Made by a program: the position numbers and the translations under genes. Below the pieces are notes generated by a model, which worked only from the letters and a program-made list of their open reading frames with translations, was not told where the DNA came from and searched no databases. This document shows, in pieces, positions 35,185 through 44,147 of a DNA stretch of 64,000 nucleotides; the first letter of the stretch is position 1, and each line of letters opens with the position of its first letter. This DNA is from Fen-671 sp963794745. Lineage in GTDB: Bacteria > Actinomycetota > Acidimicrobiia > Acidimicrobiales > Palsa-688. Location of the stretch: NCBI GenBank assembly GCA_963794745.1, contig CAWCEZ010000013.1:47490-111489 (forward strand). The letters are read 5' to 3'.

Positions 35185-36198
35185 CTAAGTACGTTCCCAG
35201 AGCTTGATCCCACCGATGATCCCAGCGCTGTTGTCGGCGAGGCTGACATCGGAAGGGAGGTTGACCTTTACCTTGGTCGAGTTGCCACCACCTATGTAGC
35301 AGTGGTCGTAGAAAACGAGCCCTTTCAACATCGCGAGCGTGACAAGGACCCGTTCGTTCCACTTGGCGCTCCCCGCCTTCTTGCGAGCAGCGTCGCCCAA
35401 CACCTCGTTGTAGGTTTTTCCGCGCTTGGACAGGGGGTGCTGGGCCAGTTCGAGGTGAGGTGCCAACTTGCCTTGCCAGAACAGCGCCGTGCCCACTCCT
35501 GTGCCCAGGGTTACGACGAACTCGAGCCCCTCTCCCTTTACGACCGCAGCCCCCTGGACGTCGGCGTCGTTGGCGACCCGGCAAGGCTTGCCAAGAGCGC
35601 TCGCCAGGGCTTGCTGGAGCTCGAAGCCCGACCACGCCTTTTCGAGCTCCACCGAGGGCTTGCTGCCGTCACCGCCGGGGCACACGAAATGCGGGGCAGA
35701 GAGCACGCGGCCCTCCCTAACCATCCCGGGAAAGCCGGCCGATACCCTCTGGTAAGAGGGGAGCCCTGTGGCCATCTGGCCGAGGGCCGCAACGAGCTGT
35801 TCGGGCCGCAAGGGGTACGGCGTCGGGATCCTGACCGGCTCGTGCAGCAGCTCGCCGTTCTTGGACAGTACGGAGGCTTTGAGACCGGTCCCGCCGATGT
35901 CGAACGAAAGGGTCCTCGGCAAAGTGGTCCCTCGCCGCGCCGCGGGCTTGGCAGCTGGGGCGCTAACTTGCGCACCCGCTTGGGAGCTGGCTCTGCTTCG
36001 CGCCTGCGCGCTCTGTCTGGCGGCTGCTGGGGTGCTCTTTCTGGCACGGGCACTCGTCGGGGCTGCCGCCTTCCCAGTGGCTTTGCCGCTCGCCTTGCGA
36101 GCGGCGTTGGCGCTCGCCCGTGCTCGCGGTTCAGCGGCGGGCTTGGTGTTCGCCCTGGCGTTCGGCTTCCGGCCCGGTCGTGCTGGGGGCGTAGGCAT
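35185..36198 (-). CDS. ppgK: Polyphosphate glucokinase (ROK family) with histone-like N-terminal tail
   Basis: Residues 95-337 form a ROK kinase: TLSFDIGGTGLKASVLSKNG, VSAGFPGMVREGRVLSAPHF, VANDADVQGAAVVKGEGLEF and VVTLGTGVGTALFWQGKLAP, HLELAQHPLSKRGKTYNEVL. The LxQHPxxKxxTYxxxLG block is the mark of polyphosphate-dependent glucokinases, which phosphorylate glucose with polyphosphate or ATP. The first 94 residues are almost only Ala, Arg, Lys, Ser and Pro, like a histone H1 tail. Start 36198 could be too early, but codon use stays strongly GC3-rich. Confidence 0.9.
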   Translation of the reverse strand: MPTPPARPGRKPNARANTKPAAEPRARASANAARKASGKATGKAAAPTSARARKSTPAAARQSAQARSRASSQAGAQVSAPAAKPAARRGTTLPRTLSFDIGGTGLKASVLSKNGELLHEPVRIPTPYPLRPEQLVAALGQMATGLPSYQRVSAGFPGMVREGRVLSAPHFVCPGGDGSKPSVELEKAWSGFELQQALASALGKPCRVANDADVQGAAVVKGEGLEFVVTLGTGVGTALFWQGKLAPHLELAQHPLSKRGKTYNEVLGDAARKKAGSAKWNERVLVTLAMLKGLVFYDHCYIGGGNSTKVKVNLPSDVSLADNSAGIIGGIKLWERT

Positions 36199-36376
36199 GG
36201 CCGCTACAGTAGTCGTGTTTCACCTGCACTTCTCTATAGACGTCGGGCCGGCGCCGGGCCCGTAGCTCCAGAAGTCTGCGCCAGGATCCGATTTATCTCG
36301 TGGAATGCGATGACGATCGATAGTTTGAGGGCAAAATAGATGTGAGTAGAGGCACGATGAGCGCACAGGACCGGGC

Positions 36377-36760
36377 ATGAGCACACAGGACAAGGTGCAG
36401 CTGTCGGAACGGGAGCAGCAGCAGCTTGCCGGCATCAAGGCCATGCTCGAGTCAGGCGACCCGCGGCTGGCGAGGGTGCTCACCGCAGAGAGGAGGCGCC
36501 TTCACGCTGCCTTGCTGGTCGTTGGCGGTGCCGTCCGATCGTGCGCAAAAGTAGGTTCGGAGCATGCCTGGGTCGGCCCGCTGGTCGCGCTGGCCGGTTT
36601 TGCCCTAGTGCTCGGCGGCCTCGCTTTGTCGCTGAGCTGGCTCGGTGTGACCGGGGAGCTCATTAGCGGCGTAGGTATCGCATTTTGCTCCGTTGCCGTA
36701 AAGAGGCGCTGGGCCGCAGGTGGTGCCGAGCGTCCCATGGGGGCCCCCGTCTCGCACTAG
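36377..36760 (+). CDS. DUF3040 membrane protein
   Basis: This 127-residue protein begins with the DUF3040 pattern VQLSEREQQQLAGIKAMLES, GDPRLARVLTAERRR. Two hydrophobic segments follow (LVALAGFALVLGGLALSLSW and LISGVGIAFCSVAVK). DUF3040 proteins are small actinobacterial membrane proteins of unknown function. It stands alone between divergent and codirectional neighbours. Confidence 0.8.
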   Translation: MSTQDKVQLSEREQQQLAGIKAMLESGDPRLARVLTAERRRLHAALLVVGGAVRSCAKVGSEHAWVGPLVALAGFALVLGGLALSLSWLGVTGELISGVGIAFCSVAVKRRWAAGGAERPMGAPVSH

Positions 36761-36929
36761 GGCACCGGTTGCCATCGGGCACGCGGTATAGACCATCCCA
36801 CGGTTGTAAATGTCAAGCCACAAGTTGGCTGCGATGACTCCCGGCTCGGTTTTCGTCATAGAGCTCGCCGTAGCGGAGACAACCATCGGATCATTGGGCG
36901 AGGTCCTCGATCCCTATTAGGTTGGTGGG

Positions 36930-37925
36930 ATGCCAACGGGAGCTGAGCAAGTGCGTTCTGGAGACCAGGTCCTCGAGGACCTGAGGGGCCAGCGTGTCGT
37001 TGTAACGGGCGGGTCCGGGTTCATAGGAGGCCATGTCGTAGCGGCGCTGTGCCGGGCGGGCGCAGACGTGCTGTCAGTGGACCGCCGGCCCGCCAAGGCT
37101 TTCCGGTGCCACCCGGGCGGTGACCACGGCCTCACCGTCCTGTTGGGCGACCTCAAAGATGGTGCCGTCATCGAGGCGTCGATCGAGGAGGGCACGAAAG
37201 CCATCGTGCACCTGGCCGCCCAGACCCAGGTACTGCGTTCGATCGAAGACCCCCAGGGCACCTTCGACAACAACGTCGTTGTCACAGGTGCCTTGCTCGA
37301 ACGGGCACGCCAGGTTGGTGCGACGGGCTTCGTCCTCGCCTCGTCGAACGCCGTCGTCGGTGCGGGAGCGACCGGGACCTTACGCGAAGCGGTCCCGCTC
37401 GCGCCGCTGACCCCGTACGGGGCGACGAAGGCCGCTGGTGAAATGCTCCTGTCGTGTTACAACGCCGCCTATGGCGTGCGAGGCGTGGCGCTGCGCTTCA
37501 CCAACGTCTATGGCCCGGGCATGTCCGAAAAAGACAGCATCGTGCCGCGGCTGCTGCGTACGGCTGCGAGCGGGGGGACCTTCGACGTCTACGGCGACGG
37601 CCAGCAGGTGCGCGACTACGTAAACGTCGCCGACGTCGTCTCTGCGGTCATGACTTCGCTCGGCCAGCCCGGCCTGAGCGGGCCGCTCGTGATCGGCGCC
37701 GGGTTCTCGGTGTCAGTGCTCGAACTCATCGCACTCGTCGAAAAAGCGCTGGGTTCGCAGCTCAACGTGCGCCAAATCCCCGCCAAGGCAGGCGAAATGC
37801 CGGCGGTGATCGTGGACAACTCGCTCGCCCGGAGCTGGGGATGGACGCCATCGGTCGGCCTCGAGGAAGGCATCGCCGAGGTGGCCGACGAATGGGGGGC
37901 AAGGGCCACCAGCACGACTAGCTGA
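36930..37925 (+). CDS. NAD-dependent epimerase/dehydratase (extended SDR)
   Basis: This 331-residue protein has the NAD site QRVVVTGGSGFIGGHVVAAL, VHLAAQTQVLRSIEDPQGTF, catalytic Ser region GFVLASSNAVVGAG and the YxxxK site TPYGATKAAGEMLL, then ALRFTNVYGPGMSEKDSIVP and FDVYGDGQQVRDYVNVADVV. This fits UDP-sugar 4-epimerases/decarboxylases such as GalE/WbpP. The exact sugar is not readable. It precedes a strong hairpin at 37929-37968. Confidence 0.9.
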   Translation: MPTGAEQVRSGDQVLEDLRGQRVVVTGGSGFIGGHVVAALCRAGADVLSVDRRPAKAFRCHPGGDHGLTVLLGDLKDGAVIEASIEEGTKAIVHLAAQTQVLRSIEDPQGTFDNNVVVTGALLERARQVGATGFVLASSNAVVGAGATGTLREAVPLAPLTPYGATKAAGEMLLSCYNAAYGVRGVALRFTNVYGPGMSEKDSIVPRLLRTAASGGTFDVYGDGQQVRDYVNVADVVSAVMTSLGQPGLSGPLVIGAGFSVSVLELIALVEKALGSQLNVRQIPAKAGEMPAVIVDNSLARSWGWTPSVGLEEGIAEVADEWGARATSTTS

Positions 37926-37928
37926 CCT

Positions 37929-37968
37929 GGTTAGCCGGCTCCGGGGGGCCAAAGCGGCCGGGCTAACC
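37929..37968. terminator. Bidirectional terminator hairpin
   Basis: GGTTAGCC (37929-37936) pairs with GGCTAACC (37961-37968), with an inner GGCC/GGCC pairing across AAAGC. It lies between the convergent epimerase (stop 37925) and GtrA (stop 37989) genes, and so can end both transcripts. No U-tract is present, as is common in high-GC actinobacteria. Confidence 0.7.
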
Positions 37969-37988
37969 GCTTGCCCCGGGCCTGGCGG

Positions 37989-38693
37989 TTATTGCGCTGC
38001 GGATGCGCTTGCCGCCCGGGCCCTGCGCCGGTCTACGAAAACGAAGCGGTCGTAGACCAGGTACTTGAGCACGGAGAGCACCACGACCGACGCCATGTAG
38101 CTGAAGGTCACCAGCAAGTCCCTTGCCGTATGGCTGGCGTGGACTACCGCAAGGGCTGTGGCTTTGGTGGCCGCAGACGAGGCGACCAGGCTCACGATCG
38201 AAACCAAAACGTAGAGGGCCGATTCTCGTGCGACGCCCTCGCGGCCCTTCTTCTCCCAGGCCCAGCGCCGGTTGAGGATCCAGTTAGGTACAGCGCCCGC
38301 CACGAAGGCGACCCATGTGGAGCCGATGGCGCCTAGGTGAGCCCAGCTGAAGAAGGCGTAGTAGACCACGACGCTGGTGACGAACGCAACGACCGACCCC
38401 GCACCGTAGCGCCATAGCTTGAGCAGGGCAGGCGTACGCCAGCGGCCCAACCAGTGCGCGTCGACCATCCAATGCAACAAGGAGTGCTCAGGCTCCGCAG
38501 TCACGGTTGGCTCGTCGCCATCGGTCGCTACCAACTCGGGCGCAGTGCCGTCATCGCCGTCGGTCCGAAGCCCTGGGCCGGCGGGCTGTTCTGAGGGCGG
38601 CTGGCTAGGATCAGCGAGCGTGCCTAGGCGACCGTGGTCCGATGGTGCAGGCATAGGCCCTACAGCATCGTGCACTGACGGTGTGGGAGTCAA
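37989..38693 (-). CDS. GtrA-family membrane protein with long acidic leader
   Basis: Residues 90-220 form a GtrA domain with four hydrophobic segments: LWRYGAGSVVAFVTSVVVYY, STWVAFVAGAVPNWILNRRW, then ALYVLVSIVSLVASSAATKA and YMASVVVLSVLKYLVYDRFV. NWILNRRWAW is the family hallmark. GtrA proteins are thought to move lipid-linked sugars across the membrane. The first 75 residues are acidic and disordered; an internal start at 38468 is possible. It is divergent from a GT-C glycosyltransferase, a likely partner. Confidence 0.87.
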   Translation of the reverse strand: MTPTPSVHDAVGPMPAPSDHGRLGTLADPSQPPSEQPAGPGLRTDGDDGTAPELVATDGDEPTVTAEPEHSLLHWMVDAHWLGRWRTPALLKLWRYGAGSVVAFVTSVVVYYAFFSWAHLGAIGSTWVAFVAGAVPNWILNRRWAWEKKGREGVARESALYVLVSIVSLVASSAATKATALAVVHASHTARDLLVTFSYMASVVVLSVLKYLVYDRFVFVDRRRARAASASAAQ

Positions 38694-38770
38694 GGAAGGT
38701 CCTTGCGGCGCGTCGGGAACAGGCGCGTTGGGAAGAAGCCGAGCGATAGGGAAAGGTTAGTCGGGAACCA

Positions 38771-40873
38771 TTGACAAGTCGTGGTCGAGGCCGGTTGGGC
38801 CCCCCGAGTGGTACCGGCGCTTGGTGGGCACCCTTCTCCGGCGTCGGCGGCGGAGCACCCCGGACGTCCTCCCGCTGGCTGGCCCTCGGTTGGCTAGTCC
38901 CTCTCGCCGTCCAAATTGCCCACACCTTCGCTGTAGCGCCGACTTACCATGTCGGGTCCTTCGACGACGACGCGAACTACCTGATGGCAGCACACGTGCT
39001 GGCAGCCGGCGGGGGGCTCACTTCCAAGATGCCGAGCGGGGCCACGGTCGTCGCCTACTACCTTCCCGGGTACCCGCTCCTGCTCGTGCCGCTCGTATGG
39101 CTTTGGGGCCACGCGCTGTGGGCGCCCCGTTTGTTCTCAACCCTTTGCGTCGCCCTGCTCTATCCCTTGTCGTGGGTATGGATGGGCCGGCGGGGGCTCA
39201 AGGCGGGCTACCGGTCGGCGGTGCTCGGCCTCCTGGCAATCAACACGGTCCTTGCGACGTACTCCACGATGGTCATGGCGGAGGCGCCCTTCTTATTGGT
39301 GCTCGTGCTGGCGCTGTTCGCCCTCGACCGGTGGGAGCGCGAGCCAGGGGTACTGAACGCCTGCCTGGTGGTCGTGCTCGTGGGGGCGCTCGTTTGGCTG
39401 AAGGAGGCCGGGATTGGCCTTGTCGCCGGGCTCGCGTTTTACGAGCTGTGGAGGAGGCGTTGGTGGCGCGCCGGCGGCGTCGCGCTGGGGACGGCCGTTC
39501 TGCTGCTGCCCGCCTTGGTGGCGAGGTGGGCTAGCGGAGGGTCGACGATCGGTAACCGCTACGTCGGCGAAATCTCGCCCCCGGGCCAGGGTGGGCTCGT
39601 CTACGAGCTGCCCAAGGAGGTGGTCGAGGACATCTGGTCTTATCTTCAGGACGTACTGCGCCAGTCGGTGCTCCCGGCCGGCAACCCTTTGCCAACTCAC
39701 GGGCCAGTGGAGCTGCTGATCGTCGCGGTGGGCGCGTCGGTCCCGGTGTTCGGGTTCGTCGGAGCAGTGTCCTGGTACCGCCGCCACCCCCTGGCGGAGT
39801 CCTGGATGCTCTGGGCCTACTTCGCCGAGACACTCGTTTACCCTTTCACCAACCAGCGGCGCGTGATCCTGGTGCTGCCCCTCGTGGTCATTTGGTACGT
39901 GACGGGGGCGGCCGTGGTGTGGCGGTGGGCGCTCGACCTCGGAGGGCGGGCGCTCTCCAGGGTCGCGACCTCAGTGGCAGTCGTGGTCGCGGTGCTCGCA
40001 GCGGGCGTGCCCACCGCTGCAGGGTTCACGCGGGACTACCTGTACAAGCTCGGGCAGAAGAGCTCCGAGTTCGCCCACTCGCCCGCCATGGCACTGCTGA
40101 AAGCCATCGGGCCGCCAAGCGCGGTGGTGGAGACCGACTACAGGGGCAGCGTGGCTTATTTCAGCGGTCACCGCACGGCCTGGACGGCCTTCATTGCGAC
40201 GACCCCATATGGCCCGTTCGCAGCCAAGAACAAGGGATTCTGTACGGTCCCCATCGTCAGGAACGCCCTGCGCGCCGACAAGGCCAAGTTCTTGATGATC
40301 GGCGATGTGAACATTCCCGGTCTCGTGGACAGCCCGTGCTTGCTCCAGATCGCCTCGGCCGAGTCGACGGGCAAGGACGTCGGCGCGGTGCGGTTGATAT
40401 CGACGCACCATGACCAGACCTCGGTGTTCGAGTTCGTCGGGCCTACCAGTTCGCAGCCGGAAGTAACGGACTGGACTGCAGCGGCGAGCCCCTCCAAGCC
40501 CGCTGTGCCCGTGGTCTTGGAGCGCAACGGTAGGGGCGACGCAGGTGGGACCGCCTACACGGCGTCGGCCAGTGACGGCACGGCGAGCTTTGATTGGTCC
40601 TGGGGTGCGCCGGTACCGGTCAGCCAGCTCAGCATCGGCTCAGCGACGAGCACCACGTCGGTGCAGGCGGTCAATGTGTCGGTCGAATCAGCAGCCGGGG
40701 CCTGGCGGGACGTGCTGGCTGCGCCCGGGTCGGTCGGTGACGGGGGGGCGGCTCCTTACCTGCTCGCCGAGCTACCGGCGAGCACGGAGGTGCGCGGGGT
40801 CGATGTTTCCGTGCGTACCGCGGGCACTGCAGAAGTCGCCTACGTCAATGCGATCGGGCGAAGCTCGGGCTGA
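38771..40873 (+). CDS. GT-C type membrane glycosyltransferase
   Basis: This 700-residue protein has about 9 hydrophobic segments in residues 38-420 and the GT-C acidic motif in the first outside loop, HVGSFDDDANYLMAAHVLAA. It continues with LPGYPLLLVPLVWLWG, typical of polyprenyl-phosphate-dependent GT39/ArnT-like transferases. Residues 430-700 are a soluble outside domain including DWTAAASPSKPAVPVVLE and a beta-rich end. The start used is TTG 38771; GTG or ATG later in the leader is possible. The acceptor is unknown; GtrA next door fits lipid-linked sugar use. Confidence 0.82.
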   Translation: MTSRGRGRLGPPSGTGAWWAPFSGVGGGAPRTSSRWLALGWLVPLAVQIAHTFAVAPTYHVGSFDDDANYLMAAHVLAAGGGLTSKMPSGATVVAYYLPGYPLLLVPLVWLWGHALWAPRLFSTLCVALLYPLSWVWMGRRGLKAGYRSAVLGLLAINTVLATYSTMVMAEAPFLLVLVLALFALDRWEREPGVLNACLVVVLVGALVWLKEAGIGLVAGLAFYELWRRRWWRAGGVALGTAVLLLPALVARWASGGSTIGNRYVGEISPPGQGGLVYELPKEVVEDIWSYLQDVLRQSVLPAGNPLPTHGPVELLIVAVGASVPVFGFVGAVSWYRRHPLAESWMLWAYFAETLVYPFTNQRRVILVLPLVVIWYVTGAAVVWRWALDLGGRALSRVATSVAVVVAVLAAGVPTAAGFTRDYLYKLGQKSSEFAHSPAMALLKAIGPPSAVVETDYRGSVAYFSGHRTAWTAFIATTPYGPFAAKNKGFCTVPIVRNALRADKAKFLMIGDVNIPGLVDSPCLLQIASAESTGKDVGAVRLISTHHDQTSVFEFVGPTSSQPEVTDWTAAASPSKPAVPVVLERNGRGDAGGTAYTASASDGTASFDWSWGAPVPVSQLSIGSATSTTSVQAVNVSVESAAGAWRDVLAAPGSVGDGGAAPYLLAELPASTEVRGVDVSVRTAGTAEVAYVNAIGRSSG

Positions 40874-40945
40874 CGACGCGAGCTCAGCGCCGGCTGGGCC
40901 CTGAGGAGCCAGCGATGCGATCGTTGGCTGACGTACCTTGGTCGC

Positions 40946-42791
40946 GTGCCGAGGCAGCTGGAACCGGGATGGTACGCAGACCCGGCCGCGCCCGGGCGGT
41001 GGCGCTGGTGGGACGGCGAGTCATGGACCGACCACGCAGTCGGGGCAGACGGGGCGTCCGACGATCAGCCGCTCGACGCCGTGGGACCGGAGATGGCGGG
41101 ACCGGAGATGGCGGGCCCGGAGGCGGCTGGCCCCGAGATGGCAAGCGCGGAGTTAGGGAGCCACGAGCTGGGGGCCATCCAGACGGGGGCCGCGGCAGAC
41201 GGGGGCCGTGCAGACGGGGGCCGTGCAGACGGGGACGCTGGAGACAGGGACGCTGGAGCTCGCCAGCGTCGAGCTGGCGACGGTGCAAGTCGTGGACGAG
41301 GAGCCGGCGGGCAGGGTGACGGGTGCTACCGAGCCCTTCGTCACGACCGGCGCGCTTCGCCGCCCGAACCGCACGGATACTGCGGTGTTCGCGAAGCGTT
41401 GGGCTGTGCTGGTGGGCATCGTCCTGCTGGTAGTGATCATCCTTGCCATCGCTCTCAGGAGCCATCCGCCCGCTTTGTACTGGCAGGGCGAGCCAATGGA
41501 GGATGCCTCCCAAGTCCTTGTCGAGGCGCAGTCCGCCATGCGGTCGGTGGCCTCCGCTGACGAGGGAGAGCTCTCCACGGCCAGCCGCTGCTACTTCAGC
41601 TTGCCGAACAGCTCGAGCCACGACGTGGCACCGTACGTGCGCTGTGGCCCCGTGCTGTTCCCCTGGTCGTCGGCGTCTGCGCCGTGGCTCACCTACGAGG
41701 TCAGCGGCAGGTCGAGCAGCTCAGGCGTGAAGGTCCTGCTGGGAGCTTCGGTTTCCTCCAACGCCACCTCCGGGCTCCATCAAGGAGAGGTGCTCAGGCG
41801 GCCCGACGGGGCTTCGGCGCCCAAGGGCGCCGGCGGTCTGGCACTGCCCGTGGTGCCCCGCCAACGCGCTGGATGGGCCGGCGTACTGTCTTCCCCACCG
41901 CTCGGTTTGCGGCCGGCCCCCGCGGGCGACCTGATCGGCGACTGGGGCCAGACGTACCGCTTGGTCGCGTTCGGCGAGGTCAGCCACTTGAGCTCGCAGC
42001 TCGACCCCGGTGCGCTGCGCGACGCCGTCGCCCCGCCCGGGAGCGCCTATGCCACCGTGCGTAGCTCGGGTGGGCGGCCCTTGGCGACTTTGCTGCTGCC
42101 GATGAGGGGCCACGCCTTGGTTGTTGCCGAGCTCGCCCTCGCCCCTGGGGAGTCGGCTGGGGCCGTGCCGTCGGAGGCCGAGGCAGATGGAGCAGGCTCA
42201 GCCAACGCCGACCAGCCAGCCATCGAGGTGCTCGCCGGGGGGGCGGTCGCCACTTTCGACGTACCGGCGGGCGCAGCGTCGCGGGCCAGGGGGGCGCGGC
42301 CCGCCAACCTGACCCTCGTTGCCTCGGTGCCCGTCGGGAGCCACCCGGTCCTGCAAATCTCCGACAAGGGCCTCTCTCAGGACGTCTCGTTGGTGGGTGG
42401 CCAACTCGCCCCGGGGCCAGAAGTGCTGGCGCGCGCCGGTACCGACGAGCCGCTCGATGCCACAGGGGATCTTCCCGGGGCCGAGGTACATATCAGCGAC
42501 GCGGCCCTCGTGTGGTTCGCCGGCAGCGACGGGGGAACGGTCCCGCCGGGCCCCGACCAGGCCTACCTCGAGGTGCTCGCAAGCGCGAGCCCGTCGGGGG
42601 CCTCCTTCTTGCCGGCCTCAGATTTCAGCCTCTCGGCGCCGGGCGGCCAGGCCGAGGTCGGCGAACCCCTCCCGGATGCAGACCGAGCAGCGATCGTCGT
42701 CGGGTTCTTGGTGCCGGCGTCGTTCAGCGACGGCACCGTCACGGTGTCGGAGGGAGGCCGCTCGTTCAGCGTGCCCGTGAATTTCCCTTAG
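40946..42791 (+). CDS. DUF2510 membrane protein with pentapeptide array, frameshifted
   Basis: The N-terminus holds a DUF2510 domain (LEPGWYADPAAPGRWRWWDG, ESWTDHAV). Thirteen pentads ending in E or Q follow (MAGPE ... TGAVQ ... LATVQ, 41093-41288), then one membrane segment (VLVGIVLLVVIILAIAL) and a 370-residue outside part of unknown fold with one Cys pair. One extra G near 41192-41195 breaks the frame in the pentads. Removing it gives exactly 13 uninterrupted pentads, which supports the repair. Function unknown; the architecture suggests an envelope anchor. Confidence 0.75.
41093..41288 (+). repeat. Thirteen consecutive pentapeptide-type 15-bp units
   Basis: The coding sequence runs in 15-bp units whose last codon is always Glu or Gln: three near-identical MAGPE-type units, then diverging ones, then three near-identical TGAVQ-type units. 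The length is 195 coding bases plus the one inserted base. It is not the A(D/N)LXX consensus of classical pentapeptide-repeat proteins. Confidence 0.85.
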
Positions 42792-42822
42792 GGCTGTACG
42801 GGCCAACACCTAGGCTGTCGGG

Positions 42823-44046
42823 ATGACCCTCGAGCGCCAATCCCCGCAGGACATTCGCGTCCTGCTACTTGAGAACATCCACCCTGACGCCACGTCGATC
42901 CTCTCCAAGGCCGGCTACCAGGTGGAGACCTCCGACAGGGCGTTGCCCGAGGCGGAGCTGCTCGAGCGTTTGGCACAGGTGGACGTGCTCGGCATCAGGA
43001 GCAATACCCACGTTCCCGACAGCGCGTTCGATGCAGCCCCACACCTGTTGGCTGTGGGCGCTTTTTGCATCGGGACCAACCAAATTGACCTCGCCAGCGC
43101 CGGTGCCCACGGCACGGCTGTTTTCAACGCTCCCTTCTCCAATACGCGCAGCGTCGTCGAGCTCGTCATAGCGGAGATAATTTCTCTCCAGCGTGGCCTC
43201 ACGGATAAAACCCGGCAGATGCACGAAGGGATCTGGGATAAATCTGCCAAGGGGAGCCACGAGGTGCGTGGCCGCCGCCTCGGTATCGTCGGCTATGGCA
43301 ATATCGGCTCGCAGCTGTCGGTCCTGGCCGAGTCGCTCGGTTTGTCTGTGTGGTTCTACGACACCGCCGACAAGTTGTCGCTCGGTAATGCAAAACGCTG
43401 TTCTTCGTTGGAAGAGCTCCTCGAATCAGTTGACATCGTTACATTGCATGTCGACGGGCGTCCGGGCAACAAAGGGATGTTCGGCGAGGCTGAGCTTTCG
43501 CACATGGTCCCCGGGAGCATTTTCTTGAACCTTTCCCGAGGTTTTGTAGTCGACCACGGCGCGCTGCGACGTCACATCGAGAGCGGCCACATCGTCGGCG
43601 CCGCCATCGACGTCTTCCCGAGCGAACCGAAACGCCGAGGCGAGCCGTTCGTTTCGGAACTTCAGGGCCTCCCCAACGTGATCCTCACCCCGCACGTCGG
43701 TGGCAGCACCGAAGAAGCTCAGCAGGACATCGGCCGCTTCGTCGCCGGCAAGCTGCACGACTACCTGGCGGCCGGGTCCACCTCGCTATCGGTGAACCTG
43801 CCCAACCTCGTGCTCCCGGCCGCCTCCGAGGCGTTCCGCCTCACCCATGTCCACGCCAACGTGCCGGGCGTGCTGGCAGCCGTCAACAGCCTCTTCGCTG
43901 CCCACAACATGAACATCGAGGCGCAGTACCTGGGTACGCGGGGCGACATCGGCTATGTCATCACCGACACTCCGAGCGACTTCCCGCCCGAGGTGATCAC
44001 GGCCCTGCAGGAGATGTCCTACACGATCCGCTTGAGGGTCCTGTAA
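42823..44046 (+). CDS. serA: D-3-phosphoglycerate dehydrogenase
   Basis: This 407-residue protein has VDVLGIRSNTHVPDSAFDAA, VGAFCIGTNQIDLASA, Rossmann motif RLGIVGYGNIGSQLSVLAES, LNLSRGFVVDHGALRRHIES and the catalytic His region ILTPHVGGSTEEAQQDIGRF. The C-terminal ACT domain is THVHANVPGVLAAVNSLFAA, HNMNIEAQYLGTRGDIG. Length and layout match the E. coli-type SerA regulated by L-serine, not the longer mycobacterial form with an intervening domain. It makes 3-phosphohydroxypyruvate, the first step of serine synthesis. Confidence 0.93.
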   Translation: MTLERQSPQDIRVLLLENIHPDATSILSKAGYQVETSDRALPEAELLERLAQVDVLGIRSNTHVPDSAFDAAPHLLAVGAFCIGTNQIDLASAGAHGTAVFNAPFSNTRSVVELVIAEIISLQRGLTDKTRQMHEGIWDKSAKGSHEVRGRRLGIVGYGNIGSQLSVLAESLGLSVWFYDTADKLSLGNAKRCSSLEELLESVDIVTLHVDGRPGNKGMFGEAELSHMVPGSIFLNLSRGFVVDHGALRRHIESGHIVGAAIDVFPSEPKRRGEPFVSELQGLPNVILTPHVGGSTEEAQQDIGRFVAGKLHDYLAAGSTSLSVNLPNLVLPAASEAFRLTHVHANVPGVLAAVNSLFAAHNMNIEAQYLGTRGDIGYVITDTPSDFPPEVITALQEMSYTIRLRVL

Positions 44047-44113
44047 GGCTCCCTTTGGGGCTGGCCGAGCTCCTGTAAGCCTCGGGACGGGCAGGTTCTT
44101 CGCAAAGGACCGC

Positions 44114-44141
44114 TCAAGTATCCGCGCGATAGTGCCGATAA
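44114..44141 (+). promoter_or_regulatory. Likely sigma-28 (FliA) promoter
   Basis: TCAAGTAT (44114-44121), a 12-base spacer and GCCGATAA (44134-44141). The -10 matches the flagellar sigma consensus exactly and the -35 resembles it closely. A start 6-7 bases after the -10 would fall at the ATG at 44148, giving a leaderless mRNA for the PAS-GGDEF gene. The window encodes a FliA-type factor at 4316-5182. Confidence 0.7.
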
Positions 44142-44147
44142 GGCGCT

